Assembly: GCA_964492245.1 (NCBI GenBank) | Contig: CAZBJJ010000004.1 | Span: forward strand, 1 to 64,000 | Length of the DNA stretch: 64,000 nucleotides | Reading direction: 5' to 3' | Source: CAZBJJ01 sp964492245 | Lineage (GTDB): Bacteria; Spirochaetota; Spirochaetia; Treponematales; Breznakiellaceae | In this document: one piece after another, positions 50,861-59,626 of the stretch | Layout of the letters: every line of letters starts with the position of its first letter | How positions within the stretch are numbered: the first letter of the stretch is position 1 | The notes under the pieces: model-generated | The model's input: the letters and a program-made list of their open reading frames with translations, nothing else | What the model was told of the DNA's origin: nothing | The model's database searches: none | Translations under genes and position numbers: made by a program

Positions 50861-52489
50861 TCAGTTTTTTGTAAGATCGCTGGCCTTTATTAAAATGGCC
50901 TGACCTTCCTCGTTTTGAATAGAAATGAGGTTTTCGCCCAGGAAGATGGGAGATGCCCAGGCGTGAACCGGCAGGCTGGAGCGGGCCTGTCGCTTTAAAG
51001 CGGTGTTAAAGCGGGCAAAATACAGCCTGCCTTCGCTCTTTATAATTGCATATAAATTGTTGCCTTCCACCCAAATATCGCTGCTTAAAAGCATTTCTTC
51101 GTCGGCCTGGGCGGTAATTTCCAGTTTTTCACTGTCGATGCCAATGAGCCGCGCAGGGCCACCTTCTTCGCCGGCAATGCCAAATACAGAGCCACCCAAC
51201 TGCACAAGGCTGCGGCCCTGAATGGTGTCGATACCCGATTTTAAAAGCTCTTTGCCATCAGTTTTATTTATAAGGCTCAGGCGGGCGCGCGAGCTGTTGG
51301 CGCTTAAAAGCGAAAGTGCCAGTCGACCCTGCAAAAGCTCCTGCTTTTTATCTTCTGCTGCGCTATCCAATTGCTCCTGCACGTCTTCGGCAATTTCTTT
51401 GCGCCCCTCTATTGCCTCGCTTGCCTTTTTGTCGGCAAGGGCCTCTTCTTTAGCTGCAGTTTCCCTGTCTGCTTCAAGTTTTTTTTCGTCCTCTACAAGC
51501 TCTTCCTGTCGCGCAGTAGTTTCTTTTTCCGCTTTTTCCAGGGCTGCCTCTTTAGCTGCTATGTCTTCCGACTTTTTTGCAATCTCTTTGGAGTCGGCAT
51601 TCTCGTCTTTTTTTGCCTCTTCTAAAAGAGCCTTCTCTTTTTCCAGGGCCTGCTTGCCTTCGGCCTCCTGTTTTTCTCGCTCCTGGACAGCCTTCTTTTC
51701 TGTCTCTAGCCGCTTTTCTTCATCTTTTATGGCCTCGCGCATAACAGTGGCCTTTTGCTCGGCCTCCTTGGATTCCCGCTCTTTTAAATCCACCATTTCT
51801 TTTCTTGTGGCAATCCCCATATCTTCCTGTTTTTTTACCTCTTCCATAACTTTTTTGTCGGTAAGGGGACTGGTATCGATGGCACTTAGACGACCGGATT
51901 CTGCCAGGGAAAGGGGGATGAGCATAAGGGTCTGCCCGGGCCATTGGTCGTAGCGAACAGAAAGGCCGGCTTTTTCCTCGGTCAAATGCCCAACTACGGC
52001 GGTTTTATACCGTTCGGTAAAAAGCTGCCAATTGCCCCGGTGAACGGCATTGTAAATGGTAATAAATTCGGCAAGGAGCCTTGCATCCCGTGGGCTATAA
52101 TTATATGCCCCTTCCAAATAGCCTCGTATTATTTCGCGCAGATTGCGAATATGGTTTACGCCCACATCAATGCCCAGGCCCAAAATATCGGCATCGAGCT
52201 TAGCACCTTCTGGAGCCGTAACAGAATGGATTACAAAATATCGGTAAGGAGACCCAGCCTGCTTGCTGCCCCGGCCTATGGCCTGCCCAAGTTCCCGGCC
52301 AATGCCGACTATAGCCTCGAGGCTTTCGTCTCGCTCTACGGGGCCCTCGTAGTTAATAAATACAAGGCCAGCGGGTTTAACGCTTTCAAGCTCTGTTTTA
52401 TCCACTTCTTGGCTTCCAATGCCAAGTGGAATTGCGACCATCACCAGCATTAGGAATAGTATTCGCTCAATTTTATTTATAACTTTCAT
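50861..52489 (-). CDS. p83/100-family periplasmic coiled-coil protein
   Basis: The 542-residue product resembles the spirochaetal p83/100 antigens. A signal peptide covers about 1-25. Residues about 30-210 are a globular domain (ELGQAIGRGSKQAGSPYRYFVIHSV). Residues about 215-395 are a highly charged Lys/Glu/Ala coiled coil, with the rest being beta-rich (AQADEEMLLSSDIWVEGNNL). AGGAGG precedes ATG. It lies directly downstream of the propeller/HEAT gene. Its function is unknown in any spirochaete. Confidence 0.85.
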   Translation of the reverse strand: MKVINKIERILFLMLVMVAIPLGIGSQEVDKTELESVKPAGLVFINYEGPVERDESLEAIVGIGRELGQAIGRGSKQAGSPYRYFVIHSVTAPEGAKLDADILGLGIDVGVNHIRNLREIIRGYLEGAYNYSPRDARLLAEFITIYNAVHRGNWQLFTERYKTAVVGHLTEEKAGLSVRYDQWPGQTLMLIPLSLAESGRLSAIDTSPLTDKKVMEEVKKQEDMGIATRKEMVDLKERESKEAEQKATVMREAIKDEEKRLETEKKAVQEREKQEAEGKQALEKEKALLEEAKKDENADSKEIAKKSEDIAAKEAALEKAEKETTARQEELVEDEKKLEADRETAAKEEALADKKASEAIEGRKEIAEDVQEQLDSAAEDKKQELLQGRLALSLLSANSSRARLSLINKTDGKELLKSGIDTIQGRSLVQLGGSVFGIAGEEGGPARLIGIDSEKLEITAQADEEMLLSSDIWVEGNNLYAIIKSEGRLYFARFNTALKRQARSSLPVHAWASPIFLGENLISIQNEEGQAILIKASDLTKN

Positions 52490-52515
52490 GCAATCCTCCT
52501 TTTCTTAAGCCGCTA

Positions 52516-54255
52516 CTAGTATACCCTGTTTTTGCCTTCTGTCCCAAGGAAAAATTTAATTTGTGCCTCTGCTTCGCTGCGAACAAGGGGAGAAAGGCTA
52601 ATTCTGGATATATAGGTTAAAATATTTATAACCCGCTGTGAATGGGGCGGGCCGGAAAAACGACTAATCCTTCCCGAAGCAAAAATTATCGCCATCATAA
52701 GCTGTTCGTCGTGAATATCCGATTTGTACAGACTCGATTCAAAGCAGAGTAGGGCCCGGCCCTGGGGGTCCAGCCCCATTTCGCCAATGTTCCGGGCCAC
52801 TTGCGCTTTTACGCTTGGATCGGGCCCGGCAAGGTAGATATCAATTAGAATTGGCAGTATTTCGATCGAGGCAAAATGGCTAAGAATTTCCAAGGCTTTA
52901 AGCTGTAGGGGCACATTGGGCTGCTGGGAGGCCTCGGTTTTTTTGCCCAATGCTATCTGCAAAAGAAAATTGCTCAGTGCGCGCTCTTGGCTTCCCGGCC
53001 CACTAACTTCAATTTTTGTCGCAATCTCTTTTAGCTGCTCTTGGGCATAGATAGTGTTTCTTTGAAAAAATCTGGCCAATTCGTCGGGCTCCTCTATTTC
53101 TGCAAGGCCATAATTGCGACCTTGCTCAATGCCAAAAAAACCATCTTTTTCGCTCTTTATACGCTCTTCGGTCCTATAGGCATACAGGACCCAATCCTTT
53201 CCCCCAGAATAGACCAGGCCGTCGTCGGAAAAGGTGGTCGCCGAATTAGCTTGGCTCAGGCGCACATGCCAAAGGCGTCGCCCATCGAAGGCGTAGGCCT
53301 GGGCATTGCTGTATCCTAGGCAGTATAGGCCGCGTTCATCGACCATAAGGCGGCTGGGCCCATTCGCAGTAGTATTGGCCATTGTGCTGGCTGTCCACAA
53401 AAGTTTTATATCGCTCGGGAAATCTAGGTCGAGTTTATAGGCCTCCAAAAGGCCATCGCGGTACAGTACAAACAGTACATCTTCCCAAAATGCCATATCA
53501 ATTGTATGGCTTGTCCCCCGATTTTTTAAAATGCTAAAGCTTTCCTCTCTGCTAAAAAAAATAATTTCCCCATTTTCTAGGGCAGCCAGACCGGATTGCT
53601 TTAATTGGTATGGCCCATTCAAACTAAGAAGACTCTGCACATTTGAAGAGAGCGGTAAGAGGTATTGGCCTCCATAGGGGTCTAGTAGAGAAAGGTTTTT
53701 TTTGCTGGCTACAAAAAGGCCCCCATTAGAATTGTCAATACACAGGGCGTCGATGCTCTGGGAAAAAGATTGTCGCCAGAGCAGGCGTCCACTGGGGCTA
53801 CGGGCCTCTAGCTCGGTATGCCGGGGAATAAAAAGCCGGCCATCCCAGCCAATAAGCGGGGCCCCGCTCAGGGCATTTCTGCCTTTTATGCGCCAGGTAA
53901 GAAGGCCAGCTCGGTTTAGCGCTATCAATTCGCCGTCTTCACTGCCAAAATACAGATTCCCTGTATTGTTTCGGCTTATATAGGGCAGGAGCTTTTTTTT
54001 AAAATGAGTGCTCCACAGGCCTTTGCCAGCCTTACTTACCATTTTAAGGCTGTTGTCATCGCAAATTATAGCCACAGAGCCCGCCTCGGCCTGGGGAATG
54101 CCAATGGGGGCCGCCCCCAGGGCCAGCTTCCAGTTGTGCAGTACCAGATTGTCGCTATCGCTATGCCGGTCTGGCTGGGCCAATAGAATTTGGCAAGGAA
54201 GCAGGGCAAATATACAGAGAATTTGTCGCACTACCTGCCTTTGCCACATTTTCAT
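52516..54255 (-). CDS. PQQ-type beta-propeller protein with C-terminal HEAT-like helices
   Basis: The 579-residue protein has a signal peptide (MKMWQRQVVRQILCIFALLP), then repeated propeller blades (GNLYFGSEDGELIALNRAG, GRLFIPRHTELEARSPSGRL, YAFDGRRLWHVRL), as in BamB/PQQ proteins. From about residue 400 it becomes helical with HEAT-like repeats (PLQLKALEILSHFASIEILP and DPSVKAQVARNIGEMG). It may scaffold envelope proteins. It overlaps the m5U methyltransferase-like gene by 4 bases, so both depend on the promoter at 55260-55288. Confidence 0.8.
   Translation of the reverse strand: MKMWQRQVVRQILCIFALLPCQILLAQPDRHSDSDNLVLHNWKLALGAAPIGIPQAEAGSVAIICDDNSLKMVSKAGKGLWSTHFKKKLLPYISRNNTGNLYFGSEDGELIALNRAGLLTWRIKGRNALSGAPLIGWDGRLFIPRHTELEARSPSGRLLWRQSFSQSIDALCIDNSNGGLFVASKKNLSLLDPYGGQYLLPLSSNVQSLLSLNGPYQLKQSGLAALENGEIIFFSREESFSILKNRGTSHTIDMAFWEDVLFVLYRDGLLEAYKLDLDFPSDIKLLWTASTMANTTANGPSRLMVDERGLYCLGYSNAQAYAFDGRRLWHVRLSQANSATTFSDDGLVYSGGKDWVLYAYRTEERIKSEKDGFFGIEQGRNYGLAEIEEPDELARFFQRNTIYAQEQLKEIATKIEVSGPGSQERALSNFLLQIALGKKTEASQQPNVPLQLKALEILSHFASIEILPILIDIYLAGPDPSVKAQVARNIGEMGLDPQGRALLCFESSLYKSDIHDEQLMMAIIFASGRISRFSGPPHSQRVINILTYISRISLSPLVRSEAEAQIKFFLGTEGKNRVY
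52518..52546 (-). promoter_or_regulatory. Putative promoter of the p83/100 gene
   Basis: TGGGAC, a 17-base spacer and TATACT (52523-52518) overlap the end of the upstream gene. A leader with AGGAGG follows. Confidence 0.35.
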
Positions 54256-55253
54256 TGTCGTTCCAAAATAGCCAGGCTCTCCATATGGGGACTCTGGGGG
54301 TAAAACTCATACAGATACAGACTTTTTAGGCAGTAGCCATATTTTTCCAAATCTTTAATATCGAAGGCCTGGCTATTGGGATTGCAGGAGACATAGGCAA
54401 GGGCGGGAATCTCGGTTTTGCCCAGGGCATTTTTTAAAGCGGGGGAGAGGCCGGAGCGGGGCGGATCGAGTATAGCCAAATTGGCATGGCGACAGAGGGC
54501 CTGTGCGCGCTTGTTTTTTGCCCATTGGCTATCGCTGAGGGCAAAATATTCCGCTGTATGTTCTGCCAGATTCTCTTTGGCAAGTTTAAGCGACGATTTT
54601 TCTGCCTCCATTAAAATAAGGCGGGGGAAAAAATCTTTTAAAAAAAGCGAAAAGGTGCCAATGCCCGAGTATAAATCGAGGGCCAGCTGATGTTGGCCAA
54701 GCTTAGGAATATAGGCCAGCAGATCCGATATAAGAGCTTCTAGCATACTTACATTGCTTTGGAAAAAATTTTTAACGTCCAATTGAATTTTTCTGTCCAG
54801 TATGTTTACTTTTCCCCCTTCGTTTATACCCTCAACTAAAAGAAGCCCATCTTGTGCATAGACGTTAAAGCGGTTTTTGGAAACGGGGGGCAAGAGTTGC
54901 CTTGTCTGCAGGGCCCTGCGAATTTCGGGTTGGGCAATGGGACAGTCTAAAAGGGGGACAATGCTGCTTTTATCCCTTCCCACCAGGCCCACCGGAGCCT
55001 GTTTTAAATTTTTTGCATCGCAGCGGTGGAATTGAAATCGGTTGCGCCAAGAAAAGCCCTCTCCTGGCATTATTCTATTCTGAATGTTTTCCAAGGCTCT
55101 TAACGAGACAGAGGTGGGCCCAAGGGCTTTTTTAAAAGACTCGTATAGCGCAGCAAGTTTGTTTTTGTTCTGTGTCTCTCGGTCCATATGTATCCAGGGA
55201 CAGCCACCACAGCTATTGGCATAGGGGCAGTTGGAAATTGCTTTGGGCTCCAT
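54252..55253 (-). CDS. TrmA/RlmD-family m5U RNA methyltransferase
   Basis: The 333-residue enzyme should methylate uridine-5 in rRNA or tRNA. Iron-sulfur cysteines C9, C15 and C18 (CPYANSCGGCPW) and C104 are present. The SAM-binding LDLYSGIGTFSLF, LDPPRSGL and the catalytic cysteine in YVSCNPNSQ (C290) are intact. It lacks the N-terminal TRAM domain of RlmD/RlmC. ATG 55253 has no Shine-Dalgarno. It overlaps the propeller gene by 4 bases. Confidence 0.88.
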   Translation of the reverse strand: MEPKAISNCPYANSCGGCPWIHMDRETQNKNKLAALYESFKKALGPTSVSLRALENIQNRIMPGEGFSWRNRFQFHRCDAKNLKQAPVGLVGRDKSSIVPLLDCPIAQPEIRRALQTRQLLPPVSKNRFNVYAQDGLLLVEGINEGGKVNILDRKIQLDVKNFFQSNVSMLEALISDLLAYIPKLGQHQLALDLYSGIGTFSLFLKDFFPRLILMEAEKSSLKLAKENLAEHTAEYFALSDSQWAKNKRAQALCRHANLAILDPPRSGLSPALKNALGKTEIPALAYVSCNPNSQAFDIKDLEKYGYCLKSLYLYEFYPQSPHMESLAILERQ

Positions 55254-55259
55254 AGGCCT

Positions 55260-55288
55260 ATAGTAGCGGGAATTTGGGCCAGATTCAA
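55260..55288 (-). promoter_or_regulatory. Leaderless-type promoter of the m5U methyltransferase gene
   Basis: TTGAAT (55288-55283), a 17-base spacer and TACTAT (55265-55260) end 6 bases before ATG. Its -35 lies 2 bases from the -35 of the divergent lipase promoter. Confidence 0.5.
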
Positions 55289-55290
55289 GT

Positions 55291-55318
55291 TTGCAGATTA
55301 AAAAATATAGGCTAAACT
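55291..55318 (+). promoter_or_regulatory. Leaderless-type promoter of the lipase gene
   Basis: TTGCAG (55291-55296), a 16-base spacer and TAAACT (55313-55318) end 6 bases before ATG 55325. AGGGG overlaps this spacing but is too near ATG to act as a normal Shine-Dalgarno. Confidence 0.45.
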
Positions 55319-55324
55319 AGGGGC

Positions 55325-56272
55325 ATGAAAGAGGACAGTTTTTATTTCCCAGCCGAAGATGGCATGAATTTGTTTACCCGCGTCTGGTCGCCAGATGCCG
55401 GTCCGGTGCGGGGCCTGCTTCAAGTTGCCCACGGTATGGCTGAACACTCGGCGCGCTATGCCAGCCTAGCTGCTGTTCTATGCCAAGAGGGCTGGGAAGT
55501 TTGGTGCCATGACGCCCGGGGCCATGGTAAAACCCTGGAGCGCAACAGGGAAGATCCCGAAACCCAGGGAGAACCGGGTAATTTGGGCCTTAGCCGGGGC
55601 TTTGACCGCTGCGTCGAAGACCTTAAAGCCCTAGCCACCGAAATTAAATCTCGGCATGGCCAAAGGCCCCTTTTTTTACTTGGCCACTCCTGGGGTTCTT
55701 TTATCTGCCAAATGGCCATAGAGTCTTCCAATACCCCTTGGGCCGGCTGTATTCTCTCGGGGACCAGGGGTCCCGCCCGACCACTTTTATTTTTTGGCAA
55801 AATTATTTCTGCCTTAGTCATCGCCCTGCGGGGACCTCGCAGGCATTCCCGTCTTCTGTGGCAATTATCCGATGGCGCCTACAATAAACCCTTTCGGCCC
55901 AATCGAACCGCATTTGACTGGCTTTCTCGAGACAATGCCCAGGTAGATGCCTATATTGCCGACCCCCTCTGCGGCTTTCCCTGTCCGGCAGTTTTTTACC
56001 GCGATTTAATCGGTGGCCTGTATCGCATACATGCTAAAAGGGCAATGCGAAATATTTCAAGGGAAATGCCAATATTGATGCTCGCTGGTACCGAGGACCC
56101 GGTGGGCGGAATGGGCAGGGGGCCCAGAGCCTTGGCCGCCTGCTACGGGACTGCGGGCATGGAGGATGTTCAGTTAATCTTGTATCCCAAGTATCGCCAC
56201 GAGGTGCTTAAAGAGATAGATTGCGAAAGAGTGCATGCTGATATTCGTGAATGGCTGGAAAATCGGGGTTAA
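55325..56272 (+). CDS. Alpha/beta hydrolase, monoacylglycerol lipase-like
   Basis: The 315-residue protein is a serine hydrolase of the S33/lysophospholipase type. It shows the oxyanion HG in QVAHGMAEHSARY, CHDARGHGKT, and the nucleophile elbow GHSWGS (S122). The acid is probably in GTEDPVGG and the histidine in YRHEVL near the end. It has no signal peptide. The substrate is likely a small lipid ester. It is divergent from the methyltransferase-propeller unit and is followed by pcnB. Confidence 0.88.
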   Translation: MKEDSFYFPAEDGMNLFTRVWSPDAGPVRGLLQVAHGMAEHSARYASLAAVLCQEGWEVWCHDARGHGKTLERNREDPETQGEPGNLGLSRGFDRCVEDLKALATEIKSRHGQRPLFLLGHSWGSFICQMAIESSNTPWAGCILSGTRGPARPLLFFGKIISALVIALRGPRRHSRLLWQLSDGAYNKPFRPNRTAFDWLSRDNAQVDAYIADPLCGFPCPAVFYRDLIGGLYRIHAKRAMRNISREMPILMLAGTEDPVGGMGRGPRALAACYGTAGMEDVQLILYPKYRHEVLKEIDCERVHADIREWLENRG

Positions 56273-56338
56273 GCAGGCCCATGGGGCTTGACCTCTCTGC
56301 CTTAAGCTCGCAAAATAGAACTTCAAAAGAGGCACCTT

Positions 56339-57490
56339 TTGCGTATTCGTTACTGTACTGGAAATAATGGTAAGCTAATAAAAAAAGCACTCATCTACAC
56401 TAGCGGTGAACATGGTATTTCACCATCTATGGTAGATGCCGATGCACGGCGCATACTGCGTCGCTTAAAAGAACACGGCCATCAGGCCTATATTGTAGGG
56501 GGAGCTGTTCGGGACTTAGTCTTGGGCAAGGAGCCAAACGATTTTGATATTGTCAGCGATGCGCTCCCAAATAGAATTAAGCGTATTTTTGGCAATTCCC
56601 GCATAATTGGCAAACGCTTTCGCCTCGTACATGTCTACTATGGTCCTAAAATTTACGAAGTCTCCACCTTTCGATCTTTAGAAGAGGGAAGTATTGGAAA
56701 CAGTTTTGGCAATATCGACGAGGATGTGCTAAGAAGGGATTTCTCCTGCAATGCCCTATATTACGATAGCGAAGAAAACATACTTATAGATTATGTTGAT
56801 GGCCTAGGCGCCATTAAAAAAGGTCGTCTAAAACCAATAATCGCGCGCAAAAAAATTTTTACCGAAGACCCAGTTCGGATGATTCGAGCAATAAAGTACT
56901 CCTGCAACACCGGCTTAAACCTGCCCATAAGTCTTAGGTGCCAAATACAGAAACAGGCCACTCTTTTAAAAAATGTTTCGGCATCTCGTCTTACCGAAGA
57001 ATTGATAAAAATAATCAATTCGGGAAAATGCGAGAACCTCGTTAAGAGCCTGCGCAGTGCCAAGCTCTTTTGCCATTTGCAGCCCCATGCCGATGCCCTG
57101 TTGGAAAGCAGTCCCCCATTTGCATCTGTATATTTTAAGAGCCTTGCCGAGCTGGATGTGCGCCGCCTTGCAAAGGCTAAGGACGACGAGAATATTTCCG
57201 ATCTTTTAGAATATCTCTTGCAGGACTATGTAGATACCCTTGTCGACTGGCCGAACGAGAGTGGACAGTCGTATAAAGAAATTGCTGCCTTAGCTAGAAA
57301 ATTTATCATGCCTATGAATCCACCCCGCATTGCCTTCGAGCGGGCAATGTGCGCTATTTTTCAGGCCCATGGCATACAGATACGGCGGCAAAGACGCCCG
57401 GGCGACAGCGAACAAAGAGGCGAAGCGCCTGTCCGTAAAAAAAGAAGGCACCGACGCCGGCCAACAGCGAGCACCGAGGCGACAGACTAA
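56339..57490 (+). CDS. pcnB: Poly(A) polymerase / tRNA nucleotidyltransferase family
   Basis: The 383-residue enzyme has the class II nucleotidyltransferase head: GGAVRDL (54-60), DFDIV (68-72), GNSFGNIDEDVLRRDFSCNALYY. It resembles PcnB more than CCA-adding enzymes, with HGISPSMVDADARRIL before the head and a C-terminal basic tail (RKKRRHRRRP). The start is TTG 56339, with GAGG about 8 bases before; no ATG suits. The RNA substrate (poly(A) addition versus CCA) cannot be proven here. Confidence 0.85.
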   Translation: MRIRYCTGNNGKLIKKALIYTSGEHGISPSMVDADARRILRRLKEHGHQAYIVGGAVRDLVLGKEPNDFDIVSDALPNRIKRIFGNSRIIGKRFRLVHVYYGPKIYEVSTFRSLEEGSIGNSFGNIDEDVLRRDFSCNALYYDSEENILIDYVDGLGAIKKGRLKPIIARKKIFTEDPVRMIRAIKYSCNTGLNLPISLRCQIQKQATLLKNVSASRLTEELIKIINSGKCENLVKSLRSAKLFCHLQPHADALLESSPPFASVYFKSLAELDVRRLAKAKDDENISDLLEYLLQDYVDTLVDWPNESGQSYKEIAALARKFIMPMNPPRIAFERAMCAIFQAHGIQIRRQRRPGDSEQRGEAPVRKKRRHRRRPTASTEATD

Positions 57491-57491
57491 A

Positions 57492-57515
57492 GAGCCAGAT
57501 TATGCCTTCTGGCTC
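57492..57515. terminator. Bidirectional terminator between pcnB and the TPR gene
   Basis: GAGCCAGA (57492-57499) pairs exactly with TCTGGCTC (57508-57515) around an 8-base loop. TTTAG follows on the minus strand. Confidence 0.55.
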
Positions 57516-57539
57516 CTTGGCGCCTGAGCTATGTGAAAA

Positions 57540-58706
57540 TTAGAACCTTTGTAAAAGCTCCTCGACCTTCGTATTATATTTCTCATAGTCAATTTCTCGG
57601 GCCTTTTCCAACCAGCTGCGGGCCTCGTCTTTTTTGTTGTTGGCCAAAGAGTTCACCCCTAGAGCAAAGGATATGAGCCCCTCATGCGCACCTAAGTTCC
57701 GCGCCGTTAAATAAAATTGCTCGGCCTGTTCAAATTGCCGATTTTCGTAGGCCAAAAGCCCTAAATAATAAAAGGGGGCATGATGGTTCGGGCGCAGGTT
57801 TGCCGCATCTAAAAAATGGTATTCTGCAAGTTCCAGGTTTTTAACTGCATAGGCGGCCCGACCCGACTCGATAAGGGCGGCAAAGGTCTGGCGCGAATTG
57901 ATATACGAGGTATAGGCCTTTTCTATATTGTCGATACCGCTGTACGAAGCAAGATGGGATAGGAGTAGGCTGGCGTTTTCCGGGGCGCTGGCAAAGGGAT
58001 CTAAAAGAACAAGCATCTCATAAAAGCTGCGTCGATACTCCTCGCTATCGCTGTTCAGAAAAAATGATACCAGTGCCCAAGCTGCCGGTGCATAGACCTT
58101 AGAGTCCAAACCAGAATCCATAAAGTCGTGGCGCATTAATTCTTCGGCTGTGGGAGGGGAGGCCCAAGACTTAACGGTCTCTAACCAGGCCAGATTTTCC
58201 TCGTATACGAGGGATTTAATTTCTCGGTTGAATTGCAGGGAATCAAAATAAATAGCCAAGCCCTCTCGAAGCCAGGCGGGTGGGTAGGGAATGGCAGCAC
58301 GCAGATACTGGATAAAACTTTGGTGCGAAAACGAGCGGTCCTCTTTGTCGTCGCGGATAACAAGCAATTGTGATTTTTCGGAATTTGAATAGTGAATGTA
58401 TATTGAACCGGCCTGGGTCTGCCCAATTTCTTCCTGTAAATAAGCTGAGTAGGCCTCTCTATTGTCAAATACCCGCACGTTTAAAGGCTGGCCCTTGCTA
58501 CTTGGGTCGGCAAGGCGGCAAATTTGATTATAGGCCTCGTAGCGCATATCCAACTCCAAGGCTAAGAGCTCGGTTTCTGAACTATTTAAATTTGATACAA
58601 GCCTGTAATACTCGCTGGTAAATTCAATTTCCTCTCCGGCATACACATTGATGCCCATAAAGACTATGGAAAGTAAAATACACCAAAAAAACATTGATTT
58701 TCGCAT
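57540..58706 (-). CDS. Secreted TPR protein with peptidase MA-like core
   Basis: The 388-residue protein has a signal peptide (about 1-24). The middle resembles gluzincin (peptidase MA) folds: FIQYLRAAIPYPPAWLREGLAIYFDS, but the HExxH zinc motif is not seen (HQSFIQYL stands in its place), so it is probably inactive. Two to three TPRs follow at about 265-380 (NLELAEYHFLDAANLRPNHHAPFYYLGLLA). It is 16 bases downstream of the P-loop gene and shares its transcript. AAGGAG precedes ATG. Confidence 0.75.
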   Translation of the reverse strand: MRKSMFFWCILLSIVFMGINVYAGEEIEFTSEYYRLVSNLNSSETELLALELDMRYEAYNQICRLADPSSKGQPLNVRVFDNREAYSAYLQEEIGQTQAGSIYIHYSNSEKSQLLVIRDDKEDRSFSHQSFIQYLRAAIPYPPAWLREGLAIYFDSLQFNREIKSLVYEENLAWLETVKSWASPPTAEELMRHDFMDSGLDSKVYAPAAWALVSFFLNSDSEEYRRSFYEMLVLLDPFASAPENASLLLSHLASYSGIDNIEKAYTSYINSRQTFAALIESGRAAYAVKNLELAEYHFLDAANLRPNHHAPFYYLGLLAYENRQFEQAEQFYLTARNLGAHEGLISFALGVNSLANNKKDEARSWLEKAREIDYEKYNTKVEELLQRF

Positions 58707-58721
58707 AAACTGCTCCTTTTT

Positions 58722-59591
58722 TCAGGTTTGAGACACCCGGTCTATAATAATATTGACTTCCTCTATAAGTATACCCGTAAAGCGTTCGATTGTGGTTATT
58801 AAATAATTTTGCAGATCGTGAATGTCGCCTGCCAGCTGTGTGCCAAAGGGTACATCGATGGTGGCTATTAGCCTGTAGCCATTGCCATCGGCCTTTACAC
58901 TTAATTTTTTAATGACGATATGGGGATTAAATTCATGTATGCAGTGGCTGGCCATCTGGCTTAGAGCCGATTCCGAAATACTTACCCGCCCCTTAATGGA
59001 ATACGAGGGGCGCACCACAGCCTTTTCGTAGAGCTTAGAATTTATTGCCGGCCGCCCCTTACTGCCGCGCTTTAAAAACACGCGAACAGCATCGTAAAAT
59101 ATATTTGAATAATCCCGTCGAACCTCTATCGACGGTATGGGAATGACATGTTTGCCCTCGACACTGCGCGAGCGCGCAGCGGCCTCTATCTCTTCTTTGG
59201 TGGCAATATCCTCTATTTTTATAATTTTCGAAGGAAGGGGAAGCTGCAAGCGGGCAGCTATTTTGTTGACCATTTTAATTGAGGTGCCGATAATTAAGAT
59301 TTTTTTAAAACGTTCTTCCTGCAAGCTCTTTGCCACGGTGTCGCGGTGGCTTTTATCGTCGAAAAGCGCCACCTTTACGGCGGCTAAAAACGATTTTTCT
59401 TTTTTGGCAGAATTTCCCGCTAAAATATGGTTGTTGCGAATTAACAGACCGTCGTCAATTATCAATTCTATGCCATATTTTTGGGCCACTAATTTTGCCC
59501 GAAAACTCTTGCCACTGCCACTTTCGCCCACTAAAGCAAACACCTGTATTCGTTTAAAAAACCATAGGAAGTCGTTAAGTACGGATCGCAT
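58722..59591 (-). CDS. P-loop ATPase-like protein fused to Asp23/Gls24-like domain
   Basis: The 289-residue protein has a Walker A GESGSGKS (22-29) in a small N-terminal kinase-like domain that ends at about 190. The C-terminal part (about 195-289; YSIKGRVSISESALSQMASHCIH and GTQLAGDIHDLQNYLITTIERFTGI) resembles the Asp23/Gls24 alkaline-shock domain. Only the Walker A is certain; the second assignment is by pattern. No Shine-Dalgarno is present. It is followed by the TPR gene. The role is unknown; Asp23 proteins often lie in envelope-stress or lipid pathways. Confidence 0.7.
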   Translation of the reverse strand: MRSVLNDFLWFFKRIQVFALVGESGSGKSFRAKLVAQKYGIELIIDDGLLIRNNHILAGNSAKKEKSFLAAVKVALFDDKSHRDTVAKSLQEERFKKILIIGTSIKMVNKIAARLQLPLPSKIIKIEDIATKEEIEAAARSRSVEGKHVIPIPSIEVRRDYSNIFYDAVRVFLKRGSKGRPAINSKLYEKAVVRPSYSIKGRVSISESALSQMASHCIHEFNPHIVIKKLSVKADGNGYRLIATIDVPFGTQLAGDIHDLQNYLITTIERFTGILIEEVNIIIDRVSQT

Positions 59592-59599
59592 ATTCTAAG

Positions 59600-59626
59600 A
59601 GTATAACACCTGTTAAATATTATCAA
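59600..59626 (-). promoter_or_regulatory. Leaderless-type promoter of the P-loop gene
   Basis: TTGATA (59626-59621), a short 15-base spacer and TATACT (59605-59600) end 8 bases before ATG 59591. Confidence 0.45.

Noticed and set aside
51222..51953. 243-codon serine-rich open frame opposite the p83/100 gene
   Set aside because: It is the mirror of the Lys/Glu/Ala coiled-coil codons, with no ribosome site or family match.
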